Shown here: positions 16,817 through 26,392 of the stretch, in pieces
How positions within the stretch are numbered: the first letter of the stretch is position 1
Layout: the number at the start of each line of letters is the position of its first letter
Source of the DNA: ENR-C587 sp942493235
GTDB taxonomy: Bacteria > Bacteroidota > Ignavibacteria > Kapaibacteriales > UBA2268
Assembly: GCA_942493235.1 (NCBI GenBank)
Contig: OW818676.1
Coordinates: 2,976,001-3,040,000, forward strand
Length of the DNA: 64,000 bases
Direction of reading: 5' to 3'
Translations under genes and position numbers: made by a program
Notes under the pieces: model-generated
Seen by the model: only the letters and a program-made list of their open reading frames with translations
Database searches by the model: none
Told to the model about the DNA's origin: nothing

Positions 16817-19800
16817 TTATTTTTTAATAAAGCTTTTTTGAATATCATATTTATTATCTCGAACTCTGACGAAGTAATTACCGGCACTAAGCTCAGACAT
16901 ATCAAATTCTAAAGGAATAAGCTCTAAAATATTGGTACTGAATGATTTAATTACTCTTCCGGCTCCGTCGTATAATTCGCATAGTGCATTATCAATATTT
17001 AAGTTAAGCGAGAACTTAATAAACTTCTCAGCCGGGATAGGATACAAATTCATAAGATATTGCTGTTGCTTGTCTGGAACATCGTCATTACTACCGATAA
17101 CAAAAGAATATGTTGTTCTAAGCCCGAAGTCCGGTTCGAATGTTCTAAATACTTCCCCATTATGATTAAGTATCTGCAAGTATCCGGTTCCAACTTCTGA
17201 AGCAAAGTAGTAATATAAGCCAATACCATAATCATTTATGATTTCGAGAGTATAGCAGCCTTCAGGAAAATCTAATTTATCAGTATAGACCGAATTACTA
17301 ATAACAGATGACCTATTAACCATAATATTCCCGTCGCTGTCTTTAATAGTCAAATGCAGAACGTTGCCCAAACTATTAGTTTTGAATTTTAAAGTTTTAT
17401 CATTAGTATATATATCAGGTTTATAGAATTTGCTGGACATTTTATTATTCACTGAATATTGGTCATGCTGTGAGTTCGGTTCGGAAATTTCTACCGTAAA
17501 CCTCCTATTGCCATCGCCGTTCCAGAAAATACTACCACTGATAGGTAAAGTAACTGTATCTTTAATATTTGGGAGCAATGCACCTGTCCAGTCATAATAT
17601 TCAACAGCTCCGCCTGACACATAGTATTCGAATTTCAGCGATTTCAAAGTATCAGTACCATTATTTCTGATAACTATTATCGGACCTTTGCAAATAGGGT
17701 TTTTACGAGAATACAATTTATCTCTATTAGGAGCAAATATATCATAAACCTCGGCATCTACTTGATGATTTTGCTCTGCATACTCAAATAATTGCATTGC
17801 AACTATATAATTTCCTTCGCCCATTCCAAGATTATCTTGGGGTACCGAGCTGATAGTATATTCTAATTCAAGACTATTATCGGGCTTAACATATTTAGTC
17901 AATTCGAACTCATTCTCTTTAACCTTATCGCCCGGACACCACCCTTCACGAGAACCGAGCCAAGTGCCGTTCTGAGGAAATATAGGATTCATCGCACAAT
18001 CTTCCTCTTGCCAAATATGCCATTCTATGATGTCATCATTACCGGCATATAAATAATGAGTATTATTTTTCCATTCGCAGCAGTGGTCTGTCTTATCAGC
18101 ATTTTTATTATGCCCATGCCCGGTAAATCTTGTTTTGATTTTAACTTGCTTGGTATTATCTGTAAGTTGTACTATTTTATTAGGTAGAGCTTCGCCTGAA
18201 GCCATATTTTTATACAAATATGATCTGTATGGACCCCATACTTCATTCATATTGATAACGTTTCTTGGCGGAACACCTTTATAAAAATCAAAACGGACAT
18301 CAATCAATTCTTGAAAATTACCGGCATTGAACTTGACATCACCTTTGAGTATATCAACATAGTCTGTTACATCATATACCCAAGTAACACCGTCAGGACC
18401 TAAATCAAGCCCCGAACCATAAGGAGTAATGTATCTGCCGATTTCAATTTCATTGGTTACTTCGTAAGGTGCACTAAAGTAATTCAAATCCGAATTCAAT
18501 TTTGAATTGGTCGGGCTGTAAATAGTGGAGTCAATTATTGCACCGTTAGCGTCATATTTATAATACGTACCTGATAAATACACTAATTGTTGGCTTTTAA
18601 TTTGGGGATTATGATCAGCTATTTCGAATTCTGCTAAGCTGACTAATCCTGCATTCTCAATTACATCGACAACAGTTTCAACAGTATTACGCATATAATC
18701 CGAACTAATTAATTTAAAGCTTGGACAATAAGGAATTGCAGTCGGATTTAACATCTCGCTGCCTTTAAGTGTAGATAATTCAGGGATACCGTATAATTGA
18801 CCTGTATAATTATTTTCGCTTTCATCTTCAGTGGTAAATCCGTTAATATTATCCATCGGATAATTAATTACTAAATTAGAATATTTAGGATGAGTATTAT
18901 CAAGCTTTTTATATATCCAGCTACTGATTTCATCTTGAGACAATGCCGTATTCCAAGCTCTAACTTCCGAAGCCCCACCATTTAAGCAAGTACCAACTTC
19001 CGGTTTACTTGAAACAGTAAAAAATTGATTAATGGACGAAGAAGTTAAGTTCGGGATATATCCCGTAAATTCTAATGATGCCAATTCGCCATTTATATAT
19101 AATTTTAATCTATCTGCATTTGCAGTTTGTGAAGCATCATAAACCAACGCTAAATGATACCATTTGTTTAATTCAATCGTATTAGAGGCTTTTCCGTAAG
19201 AATTCATCGGGTCTCTAATTATACAGTACAATTCGCCAATTGTTTCACCGAGCTGAATAATGGATTTATCTCCGCAGCCAACAAGATTTGACCACGATTT
19301 CCAATTATCAACTTTGAACTTACCCTCAAATGTAAAAGTATTGACAGAATGAAACAAATCTTTATTTGAAGTAATGTAATCCGTAGAATTATCAAATTTG
19401 AAGTATTTCTCCGGCTCAGTACTTGAAATCACTTTTGTGTTATCAAAGCCTGTGATTACTATATCATCACCTGTCAGCCCGTCTGCACTAATTTCAACTA
19501 AAATACCGGAAAATGAATTAATAGAAATATCATCGTTTAAGATAATAGTATTAAGCCCCGGAGACAATACTAAGTCATTTTCATATAATTTATTATATAA
19601 AGTATTATCAAATTTTGTAATTTCGGTTATTCCGGTATTCATATACTTAATTGTAAAATTCTTCAGTGTAGCCGAACCTGAAACTACGTTTATTTGGAAT
19701 TTCGCATATTTACCCTTTACTACGCCGAAATTTTTCAATTCGTCTTTGCTAATTATAAATTGCATTCTAAACGGTTTGTTGGTCAGTAATAAATTCTTAT

Positions 19801-20263
19801 CTCCCGCACCGACTGCATATTCAGTTTCAACACTTGTAGTTGTAAGTATAGAACTTAATACTTTTTTCTGCTTTATAGTTTTTGGTATATTGCTTGTGGA
19901 CTGGTCAATATATACTAAAGTGTCAGTAGAAATAGTGCCCAATTTGAATTGGGGGTGTGTCTTTGCCATAGAGTCAATAACGCCTGTATTTTGTGTAACA
20001 GTCGAATATGTCAAATAGTCCCATTCACCGCAGTTATATTTATCCCATAAAGTCTTTGGGTCGCATTTTAAAGTATAATTCATTAGTATTTTTCTGTAAG
20101 TATCGTTCCCTACCGGAAATTTCCATTCTCCACATCTTGTAAATATGGAGTCGAAAGTTAGAGTTTGCACCCTAATTATATCGTCATCTGCTTTTAGATT
20201 ATAGCCACATAGCATATATAATACGAAAACCGTAAGCAGATAAATAATTCCAAGTCTTCTCAA
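16817..20263 (-). CDS. Giant T9SS-secreted protein with LamG and PNGase F-like domains
   Basis: A 1148-residue exported protein. Translation starts at TTG (20263): GGGAGAG lies seven bases upstream and a signal peptide follows (LGIIYLLTVFVLYMLCG). Residues 30-250 resemble the N-terminal part of PNGase F-like proteins (CGEWKF..., YNCGEWDYLTY). Residues 285-450 form a concanavalin A/LamG sandwich (FTFEGKFKVDNW, WYHLALVYDAS, LKLYINGELASLEF, VGTCLNGGASEVRAWNTALS). Residues 555-860 resemble the PNGase F C-terminal half: TGHGHN (714-719), CCEWKNNTHYL, a late Cys at 756, FPQNGTW and REGWCPG (772-778). The last 80 residues are a type IX secretion sorting domain (LYPIPAEKF ... LSAGNYFVRV). It may bind or deglycosylate glycoproteins outside the cell. 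Catalytic competence was not verified. Confidence 0.8.
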   Translation of the reverse strand: MRRLGIIYLLTVFVLYMLCGYNLKADDDIIRVQTLTFDSIFTRCGEWKFPVGNDTYRKILMNYTLKCDPKTLWDKYNCGEWDYLTYSTVTQNTGVIDSMAKTHPQFKLGTISTDTLVYIDQSTSNIPKTIKQKKVLSSILTTTSVETEYAVGAGDKNLLLTNKPFRMQFIISKDELKNFGVVKGKYAKFQINVVSGSATLKNFTIKYMNTGITEITKFDNTLYNKLYENDLVLSPGLNTIILNDDISINSFSGILVEISADGLTGDDIVITGFDNTKVISSTEPEKYFKFDNSTDYITSNKDLFHSVNTFTFEGKFKVDNWKSWSNLVGCGDKSIIQLGETIGELYCIIRDPMNSYGKASNTIELNKWYHLALVYDASQTANADRLKLYINGELASLEFTGYIPNLTSSSINQFFTVSSKPEVGTCLNGGASEVRAWNTALSQDEISSWIYKKLDNTHPKYSNLVINYPMDNINGFTTEDESENNYTGQLYGIPELSTLKGSEMLNPTAIPYCPSFKLISSDYMRNTVETVVDVIENAGLVSLAEFEIADHNPQIKSQQLVYLSGTYYKYDANGAIIDSTIYSPTNSKLNSDLNYFSAPYEVTNEIEIGRYITPYGSGLDLGPDGVTWVYDVTDYVDILKGDVKFNAGNFQELIDVRFDFYKGVPPRNVINMNEVWGPYRSYLYKNMASGEALPNKIVQLTDNTKQVKIKTRFTGHGHNKNADKTDHCCEWKNNTHYLYAGNDDIIEWHIWQEEDCAMNPIFPQNGTWLGSREGWCPGDKVKENEFELTKYVKPDNSLELEYTISSVPQDNLGMGEGNYIVAMQLFEYAEQNHQVDAEVYDIFAPNRDKLYSRKNPICKGPIIVIRNNGTDTLKSLKFEYYVSGGAVEYYDWTGALLPNIKDTVTLPISGSIFWNGDGNRRFTVEISEPNSQHDQYSVNNKMSSKFYKPDIYTNDKTLKFKTNSLGNVLHLTIKDSDGNIMVNRSSVISNSVYTDKLDFPEGCYTLEIINDYGIGLYYYFASEVGTGYLQILNHNGEVFRTFEPDFGLRTTYSFVIGSNDDVPDKQQQYLMNLYPIPAEKFIKFSLNLNIDNALCELYDGAGRVIKSFSTNILELIPLEFDMSELSAGNYFVRVRDNKYDIQKSFIKK

Positions 20264-20729
20264 TTTTTCTCTCCCAAATTAATTATTGTCTTAATAATTT
20301 ATTAAAATATCAATTTAAGGAATTTTTATGTTTTTTGAGGTTAAATTATTGTAATATTGACAAGTTTAGATATATATGATTTACTATTAATATTTAATTT
20401 ATTTCTAAATATTTTTATTTTCTTGATTTATCTAATACTATCTTGTGAATATTCATTTTTATATACTTATTAAATTGCGGTATTTAAATAGGAATAAATG
20501 ATATTGTCTAAGCGATATATGACTATTTGATGAGATATTTATTTACAATCTGTTATATGAAAATGTTGTTATTGCTAAACTCGTTCCGCAAATAAATATA
20601 TTTGATTATATTTCAACTACTTAGTATTCTTTTGTTTAATATATTATATCATTTTCTACATGAACTCGACCATTTCAAATCTCGCGACGAATATTTTTAC
20701 AAATTGGAAATAAAATTATCTCTTAGGGT
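20264..20729. other. AT-rich gap without recognisable feature
   Basis: About 465 bases between riboflavin synthase and the giant secreted protein, both leftward. It must contain the promoter of the latter. It is very AT-rich and I see no repeat-family member, RNA gene or clear hairpin terminator in it. Confidence 0.5.
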
Positions 20730-21386
20730 TTAAAATTCGGGCTGGTCTATAAATTGCTCAAAAAATGATTTAGAACCGGGCTGGACAGGTTTATCAACTG
20801 AGTACTTTAATAAATTTTCTATATATTTACCTATTAAATCAAATTCAAGGTTCACTCTATCACCTATTTTATAATTAGTAATTAAAGTATTCTTTAATGT
20901 ATGAGGAATTACGGATAGCATAAACTCATTACGAGAAATATCGGCAATAGTTAGACTGATACCGTCAACACATATAGAACCATGCTTGATAAGGTATTTT
21001 GCTTGCTCAAGCGGGTATTGAACCCAGATAATGGTAGATGACTGCAAGTTTTTAATTTTAGTAATTATACCGGTGCAGTCTATATGCCCCTGTACTATGT
21101 GTCCCCCCAGTCTTGAACCAAGAGCTAAGGCACGTTCTAAATTAATATTTGTGCCTGATTTAAATTCGCCGAGCGTCGTTTTCTTTAGCGTTTCTTCTAC
21201 TGCTTCTACCTCAAAGCTTTTACCGGAAATAGAGACTACGGTCTGGCAAGTACCATTTAAAGCGATAGAATCATCTATTTTCAAATCATTGATTACTTTG
21301 TCTGCTGAAACTTTGATTCGTTTAGCACCACCAATTCTAATTATTGAATTTACTACGCCGATTTCTTCTACTAATCCCGTGAACAT
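20730..21386 (-). CDS. ribE: Riboflavin synthase subunit alpha
   Basis: A 218-residue protein starting with the diagnostic MFTGLVEEIGVV. It has the two tandem lumazine-binding repeats of the family: residues 1-95 (SIALNGTCQTVV, FEVEAVEETLKKT) and 96-195 (RLGGHIVQGHIDCTGII, SICVDGISLTIADI, HTLKNT). It catalyses dismutation of two 6,7-dimethyl-8-ribityllumazine molecules to riboflavin. No other rib gene is adjacent. No FMN riboswitch consensus was found in the 345 bp upstream. Confidence 0.95.
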   Translation of the reverse strand: MFTGLVEEIGVVNSIIRIGGAKRIKVSADKVINDLKIDDSIALNGTCQTVVSISGKSFEVEAVEETLKKTTLGEFKSGTNINLERALALGSRLGGHIVQGHIDCTGIITKIKNLQSSTIIWVQYPLEQAKYLIKHGSICVDGISLTIADISRNEFMLSVIPHTLKNTLITNYKIGDRVNLEFDLIGKYIENLLKYSVDKPVQPGSKSFFEQFIDQPEF

Positions 21387-21730
21387 TTTTACTCTACTTA
21401 TTTATTAGTAAATTTAATTGAACTTTATTTTACTGATTAAACAGAAAATATCATTAATAATAAAATATAAACGTTCAATGAATTATACTATTGTTTAGCA
21501 GAGATAGCTCAGAGAAAAATAAGAGTAGTATTTGTAATGCTAAATAAACTGTTTAAAAAAATGAAAAATTTCCATTAATCTCTATAATTTCATATTCTAA
21601 TTGTATTGAGCAATTTTGCTTCAACCCATGTCTTGAGCTTGGAAAAGGTGATATTTGATATATTCTATTTCAAATAGAAAATGATATAATTGCTTCTATT
21701 TTTATCGGTATAAATTACAGTAAAGGCGTT
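21387..21730. other. Gap upstream of ribE without recognisable feature
   Basis: About 344 AT-rich bases between riboflavin synthase and the beta-barrel protein gene, both leftward. I looked for the conserved FMN riboswitch core and did not see it, nor any repeat family or tRNA. Confidence 0.5.
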
Positions 21731-22396
21731 TTAAATATCTAAGTTAAATAAATAATTAATACCAATATTTAGAGATAAAGCACGATGATTATATTTAGTA
21801 GAAATTTGATATGGTGGAACTTCCGGTATATATGGCAGAAGCGGATCATTATGTGAGTAGTCGTTATAAATTCCGCTGAGCATATAGCCAGCATTAATTA
21901 TTAAATTCAGGCTTCCGCTTTCGTCGATTTTTAGAGGAATTAATCCTCCTACTTTAAACTCGGTCATAAACCCTAAAGTACTTGTACTAATTTTATTTCC
22001 GAAATTTGCTGCTACCGGAACTCCGAAATTAAATCCGAAAGTAAATCCGGAAAAATAGAATGATGTACCTAAAGCAATATAACTATATCGCATAGTATAT
22101 TCTTTGTTTACATTTACTCCCTTTATTTTATAAGCGTAATTAGAAAGACCTAAATCAGCAGCTACTCCAATGTCGCTCTCAGGACTTAACATTAGCAAGC
22201 CTGCCACACCGAAATCAGGTATATTGGCAAACCCAATACCGTTCTTTCTGCCTTCCATTACTTCAGCGGCATTAATGCCGGCTTTAAATGATATTGAAGG
22301 TCCGACACTTAATGATGTAACTTCTTGAGCAAAAACTCTTGACATTACCATCGTCATTGCAAACAAGAATATTACGATTTTTTTAATGTTCTTCAT
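21731..22396 (-). CDS. Outer-membrane beta-barrel protein (porin-like)
   Basis: A 221-residue protein with a signal peptide (IKKIVIFLFAMTMVMSRVFA, cleavage after about residue 24). The mature part has alternating strands (SVGPSISFKAGINAAEV, IGVAADLGLSNYAYKI, YSYIALGTSFYFSGFTFGFN, EFKVGGLIPLKI, LNLIINAGYMLSGIY, HRALSLNIGINYLFNL), as in the outer-membrane protein beta-barrel (PorT/OmpW-like) families of FCB bacteria. Substrate is unknown. Upstream, a roughly 50-bp tandem repeat (22424-22540) may be its control region. Confidence 0.7.
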   Translation of the reverse strand: MKNIKKIVIFLFAMTMVMSRVFAQEVTSLSVGPSISFKAGINAAEVMEGRKNGIGFANIPDFGVAGLLMLSPESDIGVAADLGLSNYAYKIKGVNVNKEYTMRYSYIALGTSFYFSGFTFGFNFGVPVAANFGNKISTSTLGFMTEFKVGGLIPLKIDESGSLNLIINAGYMLSGIYNDYSHNDPLLPYIPEVPPYQISTKYNHRALSLNIGINYLFNLDI

Positions 22397-22423
22397 ATTA
22401 TTTCAATGTATTATTTCAATAAT

Positions 22424-22540
22424 TATGCACAATATTATACACAATATTATACAATTACTTATCCGATAGAGTAATATGCAATATTATACTCAATATTATA
22501 CAATTACTTATCCGATAGAATATTATGCAATAATTATGCC
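22424..22540. repeat. Tandem 50-bp repeat upstream of beta-barrel gene
   Basis: Two full units starting at 22475 and 22424 and a third partial unit from 22524 share TATGCA(C)AATATTATAC and ACTTATCCGATAGA. They lie 30-145 bp upstream of the start codon at 22396. The conserved ATTACTTATCCGATAGA block, repeated at 51-bp spacing, could be a duplicated regulator site or promoter. No function is demonstrated. Confidence 0.6.
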
Positions 22541-22615
22541 GAGAATTTGTCGAGAATTCAAGCAATAGACTTTGCTCAATTAAAGAAAATTCTTTAGTAT
22601 TAAAATTTTAAAAGC

Positions 22616-24118
22616 CTAATTATACTTCCTTAATTGTTCTTTTTGTAAATATTTTTCAGTCTTTTTAGCTATTTTAACAAATGGTAGCCCGAGAAGTAAA
22701 TAAAAGGCAGCTACAATAATACCGGTTCCGAAAAAGTCATAATATGTTCCGGCTACCTGATTATAAACCTTAGTAAGCTCAACCATTGTGATTACGGAAA
22801 CCAATGAAGAATCCTTCAGTAAAGAAATAAAGTCATTGGTAATCGGAGGAATTACTATTCTGAACGCCTGCGGCAGGATTATCCAACGAAGTGCTTGGCG
22901 TTTGTGCATGCCAAGAGCCAATGCAGCCTCCATCTGACCACGTGGCACAGAGAATAGACCGGCACGGTAATTCTCTGCCTCATAAGCAGAATAGTTCAGC
23001 CCCAGACCGATTATGGCAGCAATAAACGGAGACAGTTTAATTCCAATTGAAGGTAAGGCATAAAAAATAAAAAACAACTGTACAAGCAGTGGAGTACCAC
23101 GAATAATTTCAATATAAATGACAGTCATTTTTGAAACGAAGCTATTCCCATACACCCTAAAGATAGCAACTACCAAACCGACAAAAATTGCTATCAGCAT
23201 AGAGACTACTGACAAACCTAAAGTTACTAATGCCCCTCTGAAAAACAAAGGCATAAAATTGACATATCTCTCAAAAGTAGTAATCCAACTTTTCTCTACT
23301 CCTTGAGCTTTTAAGAATCTGTCAAACTCAGTAGTTGCAATTTCGTTGGTATGTTTATCATTAAATTTTGTAGCTATCAGCTTATTCCACAAATTCCATC
23401 TTGATAATATCTCACGTAATTTACCGTTATCTATCAATTTTTGAATTGCGATATTTACTTTAGACAGTAGTAATGTATCTGACTGCCTTAGTACAACGCC
23501 ATATAAGACTTCGCCGACCGGCTCGCCAATCAGCTTCATTTGAGGATTCCATGAAGCATAATAAAGTGCTATCGGAGCATCAACTAAAGCGGCATCAATT
23601 CTACCGTTTTTTAAATCTTCAAAAGCATTAATTTCGCCTTCATAACTTCGAATTTCAAATCCACCGTTTGCCTGTAAAATCCTTTCGGCAAGTGAATTCT
23701 TGAGAGCTCCTACTTTTTTACCATATAGGTCAGCCATATTTTTAAATCGTGATTCATCAGAGCGAACTACTATCTGCTCATAAGTAACATAATACGGAAT
23801 TGAGAAATTTACGTTCTCTTCCCTATCTTTGGTAATTTCCAGTCCATTAATCGCCACATCATAATCATCTCGTTCTAAACCGGCTATTAAGCCATCCCAT
23901 TGATTCTGTACATGGAAGGCTTTTTGAGATAACTCCTTAGCCAATGCTTTGGCGAAATCAACTTCAAAACCGATAATGCTATTCGGATTATTTGGGTCTT
24001 GGAATATATAAGGAGCGTTACCTTCGGCATCTGCCGCCCATCTGAATAATTTCTCTTCAGAGAATAGATTATTAGTAATTACAATAATCAATGCTAACAA
24101 AGTAAAAAGTCTTTTCAT
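22616..24118 (-). CDS. Amino-acid ABC transporter, fused binding protein and permease
   Basis: A 500-residue fusion. Residues 1-20 are a signal peptide. Residues 22-250 form a class-3 solute-binding domain (GFEVDFAKALAKEL, WDGLIAGLERDDYDVAINGL, ITKDREENVNFSIPYY, GKKVGALKNS, GRIDAALVDAPIAL). Residues about 285-495 are a His/Glu/Gln-type permease with several membrane spans and the ATPase-contact EAA loop (ENYRAGLFSVPRGQMEAALALGM). The substrate is probably a polar amino acid. Fusion of both parts into one polypeptide keeps the binding domain tethered at the membrane. The ATPase gene is 82 bp upstream on the same strand, with the MerR gene before it. Confidence 0.9.
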   Translation of the reverse strand: MKRLFTLLALIIVITNNLFSEEKLFRWAADAEGNAPYIFQDPNNPNSIIGFEVDFAKALAKELSQKAFHVQNQWDGLIAGLERDDYDVAINGLEITKDREENVNFSIPYYVTYEQIVVRSDESRFKNMADLYGKKVGALKNSLAERILQANGGFEIRSYEGEINAFEDLKNGRIDAALVDAPIALYYASWNPQMKLIGEPVGEVLYGVVLRQSDTLLLSKVNIAIQKLIDNGKLREILSRWNLWNKLIATKFNDKHTNEIATTEFDRFLKAQGVEKSWITTFERYVNFMPLFFRGALVTLGLSVVSMLIAIFVGLVVAIFRVYGNSFVSKMTVIYIEIIRGTPLLVQLFFIFYALPSIGIKLSPFIAAIIGLGLNYSAYEAENYRAGLFSVPRGQMEAALALGMHKRQALRWIILPQAFRIVIPPITNDFISLLKDSSLVSVITMVELTKVYNQVAGTYYDFFGTGIIVAAFYLLLGLPFVKIAKKTEKYLQKEQLRKYN

Positions 24119-24200
24119 AGATTTATCCGTTTATTTTTCTTTTTCTCTAATTAAAAAGCTCAAGATTAAATGACAATTTAAGATGGAGAAATGGAAATAA

Positions 24201-25028
24201 TTATTCAACAAACATTTTTAGATAATTTTTCAACTGTTCATTCTGTGTATTTTCAAATAGCTCTTTCGGTGTACCAACCTCTATTATATTTCCGTCTTTC
24301 ATAAATACAAGTAAGTCTGAAATAGTTTTGGCAATGTGCATAGAGTGAGTAACAATGATTTGAGTCATTCCTTCTGATTTTAATTTCATCATCAATTCTG
24401 ATATTTCGATTATCAGCTCGGGGTCTAAAGCCGAAGTAGGCTCATCATAGAGCATAATTTCAGGGTTGAGTGCTAAGGCTCTTGCTATGGCAACTCTCTG
24501 CTTCTGCCCACCGGAGAGTTGGTGCGGGTACCTGTCAATATAATCTTTCATCCCGACTTTTTCGAGTACGGATAGAGCTAAATTATTGACTTTAAAATCG
24601 TCATATTTCTGAACTATTTTAGGAGCAATAGTAATATTATCTTTTACAGTTAGGTGAGGGAACAGATCTAATGTCTGGAAAAGCATTCCTACTTTTTCAC
24701 GAATTTGATAAGCTTTTAATTTATATTCCGGGTCAGGCACTTCTTGAAATTTCAACAGGTTATTCTCTCTGTCGGTTTGCTTTAGCATTTTCTTTTTGTT
24801 GAATATGGGGGGGTCTTCTCGTGTAACCACAGTACCATTAACTGTAAGAGTACCGCTTTCGAATTTCTCCAAACAATTAATACATCTAAGCAAAGTAGTT
24901 TTACCGCAGCCGGACCTACCGATTATAGAAACAATACTATTTTGCGGTATATTAAGACTAATATCATTAAGCACCTTATTATCATTATAACTTTTATTTA
25001 AGTTATTGATTTCAATTATATTTCCCAT
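24201..25028 (-). CDS. Amino-acid ABC transporter ATP-binding protein (GlnQ-like)
   Basis: A 275-residue ATPase. I choose the ATG at 25028 (TGGAATG just upstream) over another four codons earlier. Walker A is GRSGCGKTTLL, Q-loop VGMLFQTLDLFPHLTV, signature LSGGQKQRVAIARAL, Walker B IMLYDEPTSALDP, H-loop IIVTHSMHIA. Between the first beta lobe and the Q-loop there is an extra segment of about 35 residues (REDPPIFNKKKMLKQTDREN and following) that typical GlnQ proteins lack. It energises the fused binding-protein/permease encoded just downstream and follows the MerR gene by 28 bp. Confidence 0.92.
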   Translation of the reverse strand: MGNIIEINNLNKSYNDNKVLNDISLNIPQNSIVSIIGRSGCGKTTLLRCINCLEKFESGTLTVNGTVVTREDPPIFNKKKMLKQTDRENNLLKFQEVPDPEYKLKAYQIREKVGMLFQTLDLFPHLTVKDNITIAPKIVQKYDDFKVNNLALSVLEKVGMKDYIDRYPHQLSGGQKQRVAIARALALNPEIMLYDEPTSALDPELIIEISELMMKLKSEGMTQIIVTHSMHIAKTISDLLVFMKDGNIIEVGTPKELFENTQNEQLKNYLKMFVE

Positions 25029-25056
25029 CAAGCATTCCATTAATATTATTGAAATT

Positions 25057-25482
25057 TCAAAGTTTATTTAAGTCCATCAAAATCGAATCAAGCATATTAC
25101 GAACTTCAATCAATTGAGACTTATCTATTTGCTTTTCTTTTTCGTGTTTTTTAATTATTTTATCCAAAACCGGATTAACATTAGCAGCAGAAGTGTGTAA
25201 GTCTATCTCGTACTCAAAGAAAAGGGAATTATCCAAATCATCTTGCTGCTTATAAACTTTCGCTAAGTACTCCTTAGCACCCTTAAGAGAAAGCTTATCA
25301 TCGCGTAATAATTTACGGATTAGCTTGATTAAAGCAATATCTTTTTGTGAATACACTCTATTACCACTTCGGTTTTTACGAGGTTTTAATTGAGGGAATT
25401 CTTTCTCCCAATAACGAAGGATATGTTGCTCTTCGTCAATTATTTCACTTATTTCGCTGATTGAATAGTATAACTTTTGCAT
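25057..25482 (-). CDS. MerR-family transcriptional regulator
   Basis: A 141-residue protein with an N-terminal winged helix of MerR type (YYSISEISEIIDEEQHILRYWEKEFPQL, then NRSGNRVYSQKDIALIKLIR) and a helical C-terminal part of about 70 residues with no metal-binding cysteines. It is first in a leftward operon with the ABC transporter genes and is divergent from rpoZ, 115 bp away. Single-effector-domain MerR proteins of this short type are common in FCB bacteria upstream of housekeeping genes. Whether it regulates the transporter is inferred from position only. Confidence 0.87.
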   Translation of the reverse strand: MQKLYYSISEISEIIDEEQHILRYWEKEFPQLKPRKNRSGNRVYSQKDIALIKLIRKLLRDDKLSLKGAKEYLAKVYKQQDDLDNSLFFEYEIDLHTSAANVNPVLDKIIKKHEKEKQIDKSQLIEVRNMLDSILMDLNKL

Positions 25483-25597
25483 TTTTTTGAATATTTACAA
25501 TCTTAAAATAATAAATTTACAATATTTTTTGCAATTATAAAAAAATTTCTTTAATTTTGGAACTATTTATTTTGAAAATTTTTCAAAGGGTAATAAA

Positions 25598-25909
25598 TTG
25601 GATACTTATAGCATTAATCCGGTTGTAGTTAGGATGAAAGAATCCGACAAAGGAATCGTGTATCAATCTATCGTTGCACTCGGCATGAGAGCAAGGCAGA
25701 TTAACGATCAAATAAAGAATGAGATACAAACCAGATTAGCAGACGTTATTACAGATAATGATACTGAAACGACGAATTATGACCAAATAGCTATAAGCAG
25801 AGAATTCGACAATATGCTTAAACCTACTTTCTTAGCTATGCGAGAAATATTAGACGACAAACTTACTTTTGAAATTCCAAAAGTTCAGCCGACTGAATCT
25901 GAAGAGTAA
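25598..25909 (+). CDS. rpoZ: DNA-directed RNA polymerase omega subunit
   Basis: A 103-residue protein of the Bacteroidota-type omega/Rpb6 family: IVYQSIVALGMRARQINDQI, then the spacer, and ISREFDNMLKPTFLAMREIL. Omega helps assemble and stabilise RNA polymerase. The start is a TTG at 25598 preceded by AAAGGG at seven bases; the next in-frame ATG (25634) lies too close to its own AGG to be a better choice. A strong terminator follows at 25936. Confidence 0.85.
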   Translation: MDTYSINPVVVRMKESDKGIVYQSIVALGMRARQINDQIKNEIQTRLADVITDNDTETTNYDQIAISREFDNMLKPTFLAMREILDDKLTFEIPKVQPTESEE

Positions 25910-25935
25910 GTAGAATCATCATTGAATAAATCCTC

Positions 25936-25963
25936 AGCCCTATAATTTTTTTATAGGGCTTTT
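25936..25963 (+). terminator. Factor-independent terminator after rpoZ
   Basis: AGCCCTATAA (25936-25945) pairs exactly with TTATAGGGCT (25951-25960), with a TTTTT loop, and is followed by TTT and further T-rich sequence. Confidence 0.85.
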
Positions 25964-26049
25964 GGTGTTTTTAATAATTTCAATTGGTTTAATAGAAATA
26001 AACTCTGACTTTATATATTATCTCCGCAAAGAGTTTAACTTTTGTTCAT

Positions 26050-26340
26050 CGTTATTATAAGAGCATAAGCAATGATGAAATCTTTCTTACAAGGGTATTA
26101 GCTGTTGAACATCGGTAATTAATAATGTTAAGTCCCCACACTCTATCTTCTCCTTTTCTCGTTAAAAAAAGAAAGTAGTGGTGGTGTATCTCATTATGTT
26201 ACCGATGTTTAACTCCTTACGGAGTTAAGATTTAAAATCAATGGTGTTTATCAAATAATATATCAAAAATCAATATTTAATATCTAAAGGTTTTCTTTAT
26301 AATTATAACATATATTTGCAAACTCACTTAAAATAGCAAA
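26050..26340 (-). mobile_element. MITE-3 copy, inverted and degenerate
   Basis: Read on the reverse strand it follows the MITE-3 copies at 33.7 and 48.6 kb. Its end GTTATTATAAGAGCATAAGC corresponds to their CTATTATGTGTGGGTAAGC. Inside are the AACTCCKTAMGGAGTT hairpin, ACATCGGTAACATAATGAG, the CCACCACT and TCCCCA blocks, and the far end GCAAACTCACTTAAAATAGC. It fills most of the 25.9-26.4 kb gap. Confidence 0.7.
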
Positions 26341-26392
26341 AACTCTTATTAATTCTATCTCCCAACAATCAAAATATTTCTCAGTTCACTTA

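Noticed and set aside
19398..20018. Long + strand open frame of 206 codons
   Set aside because: It lies entirely antisense to the giant T9SS cargo gene, whose domains are clear; no start signal or family pattern.
20730..21730. FMN riboswitch upstream of riboflavin synthase
   Set aside because: The conserved core was not found in the upstream 345 bp.
25964..26392. Small RNA between rpoZ and the secreted protein
   Set aside because: The gap is explained by an inverted MITE-3 copy matching 33.7 and 48.6 kb.
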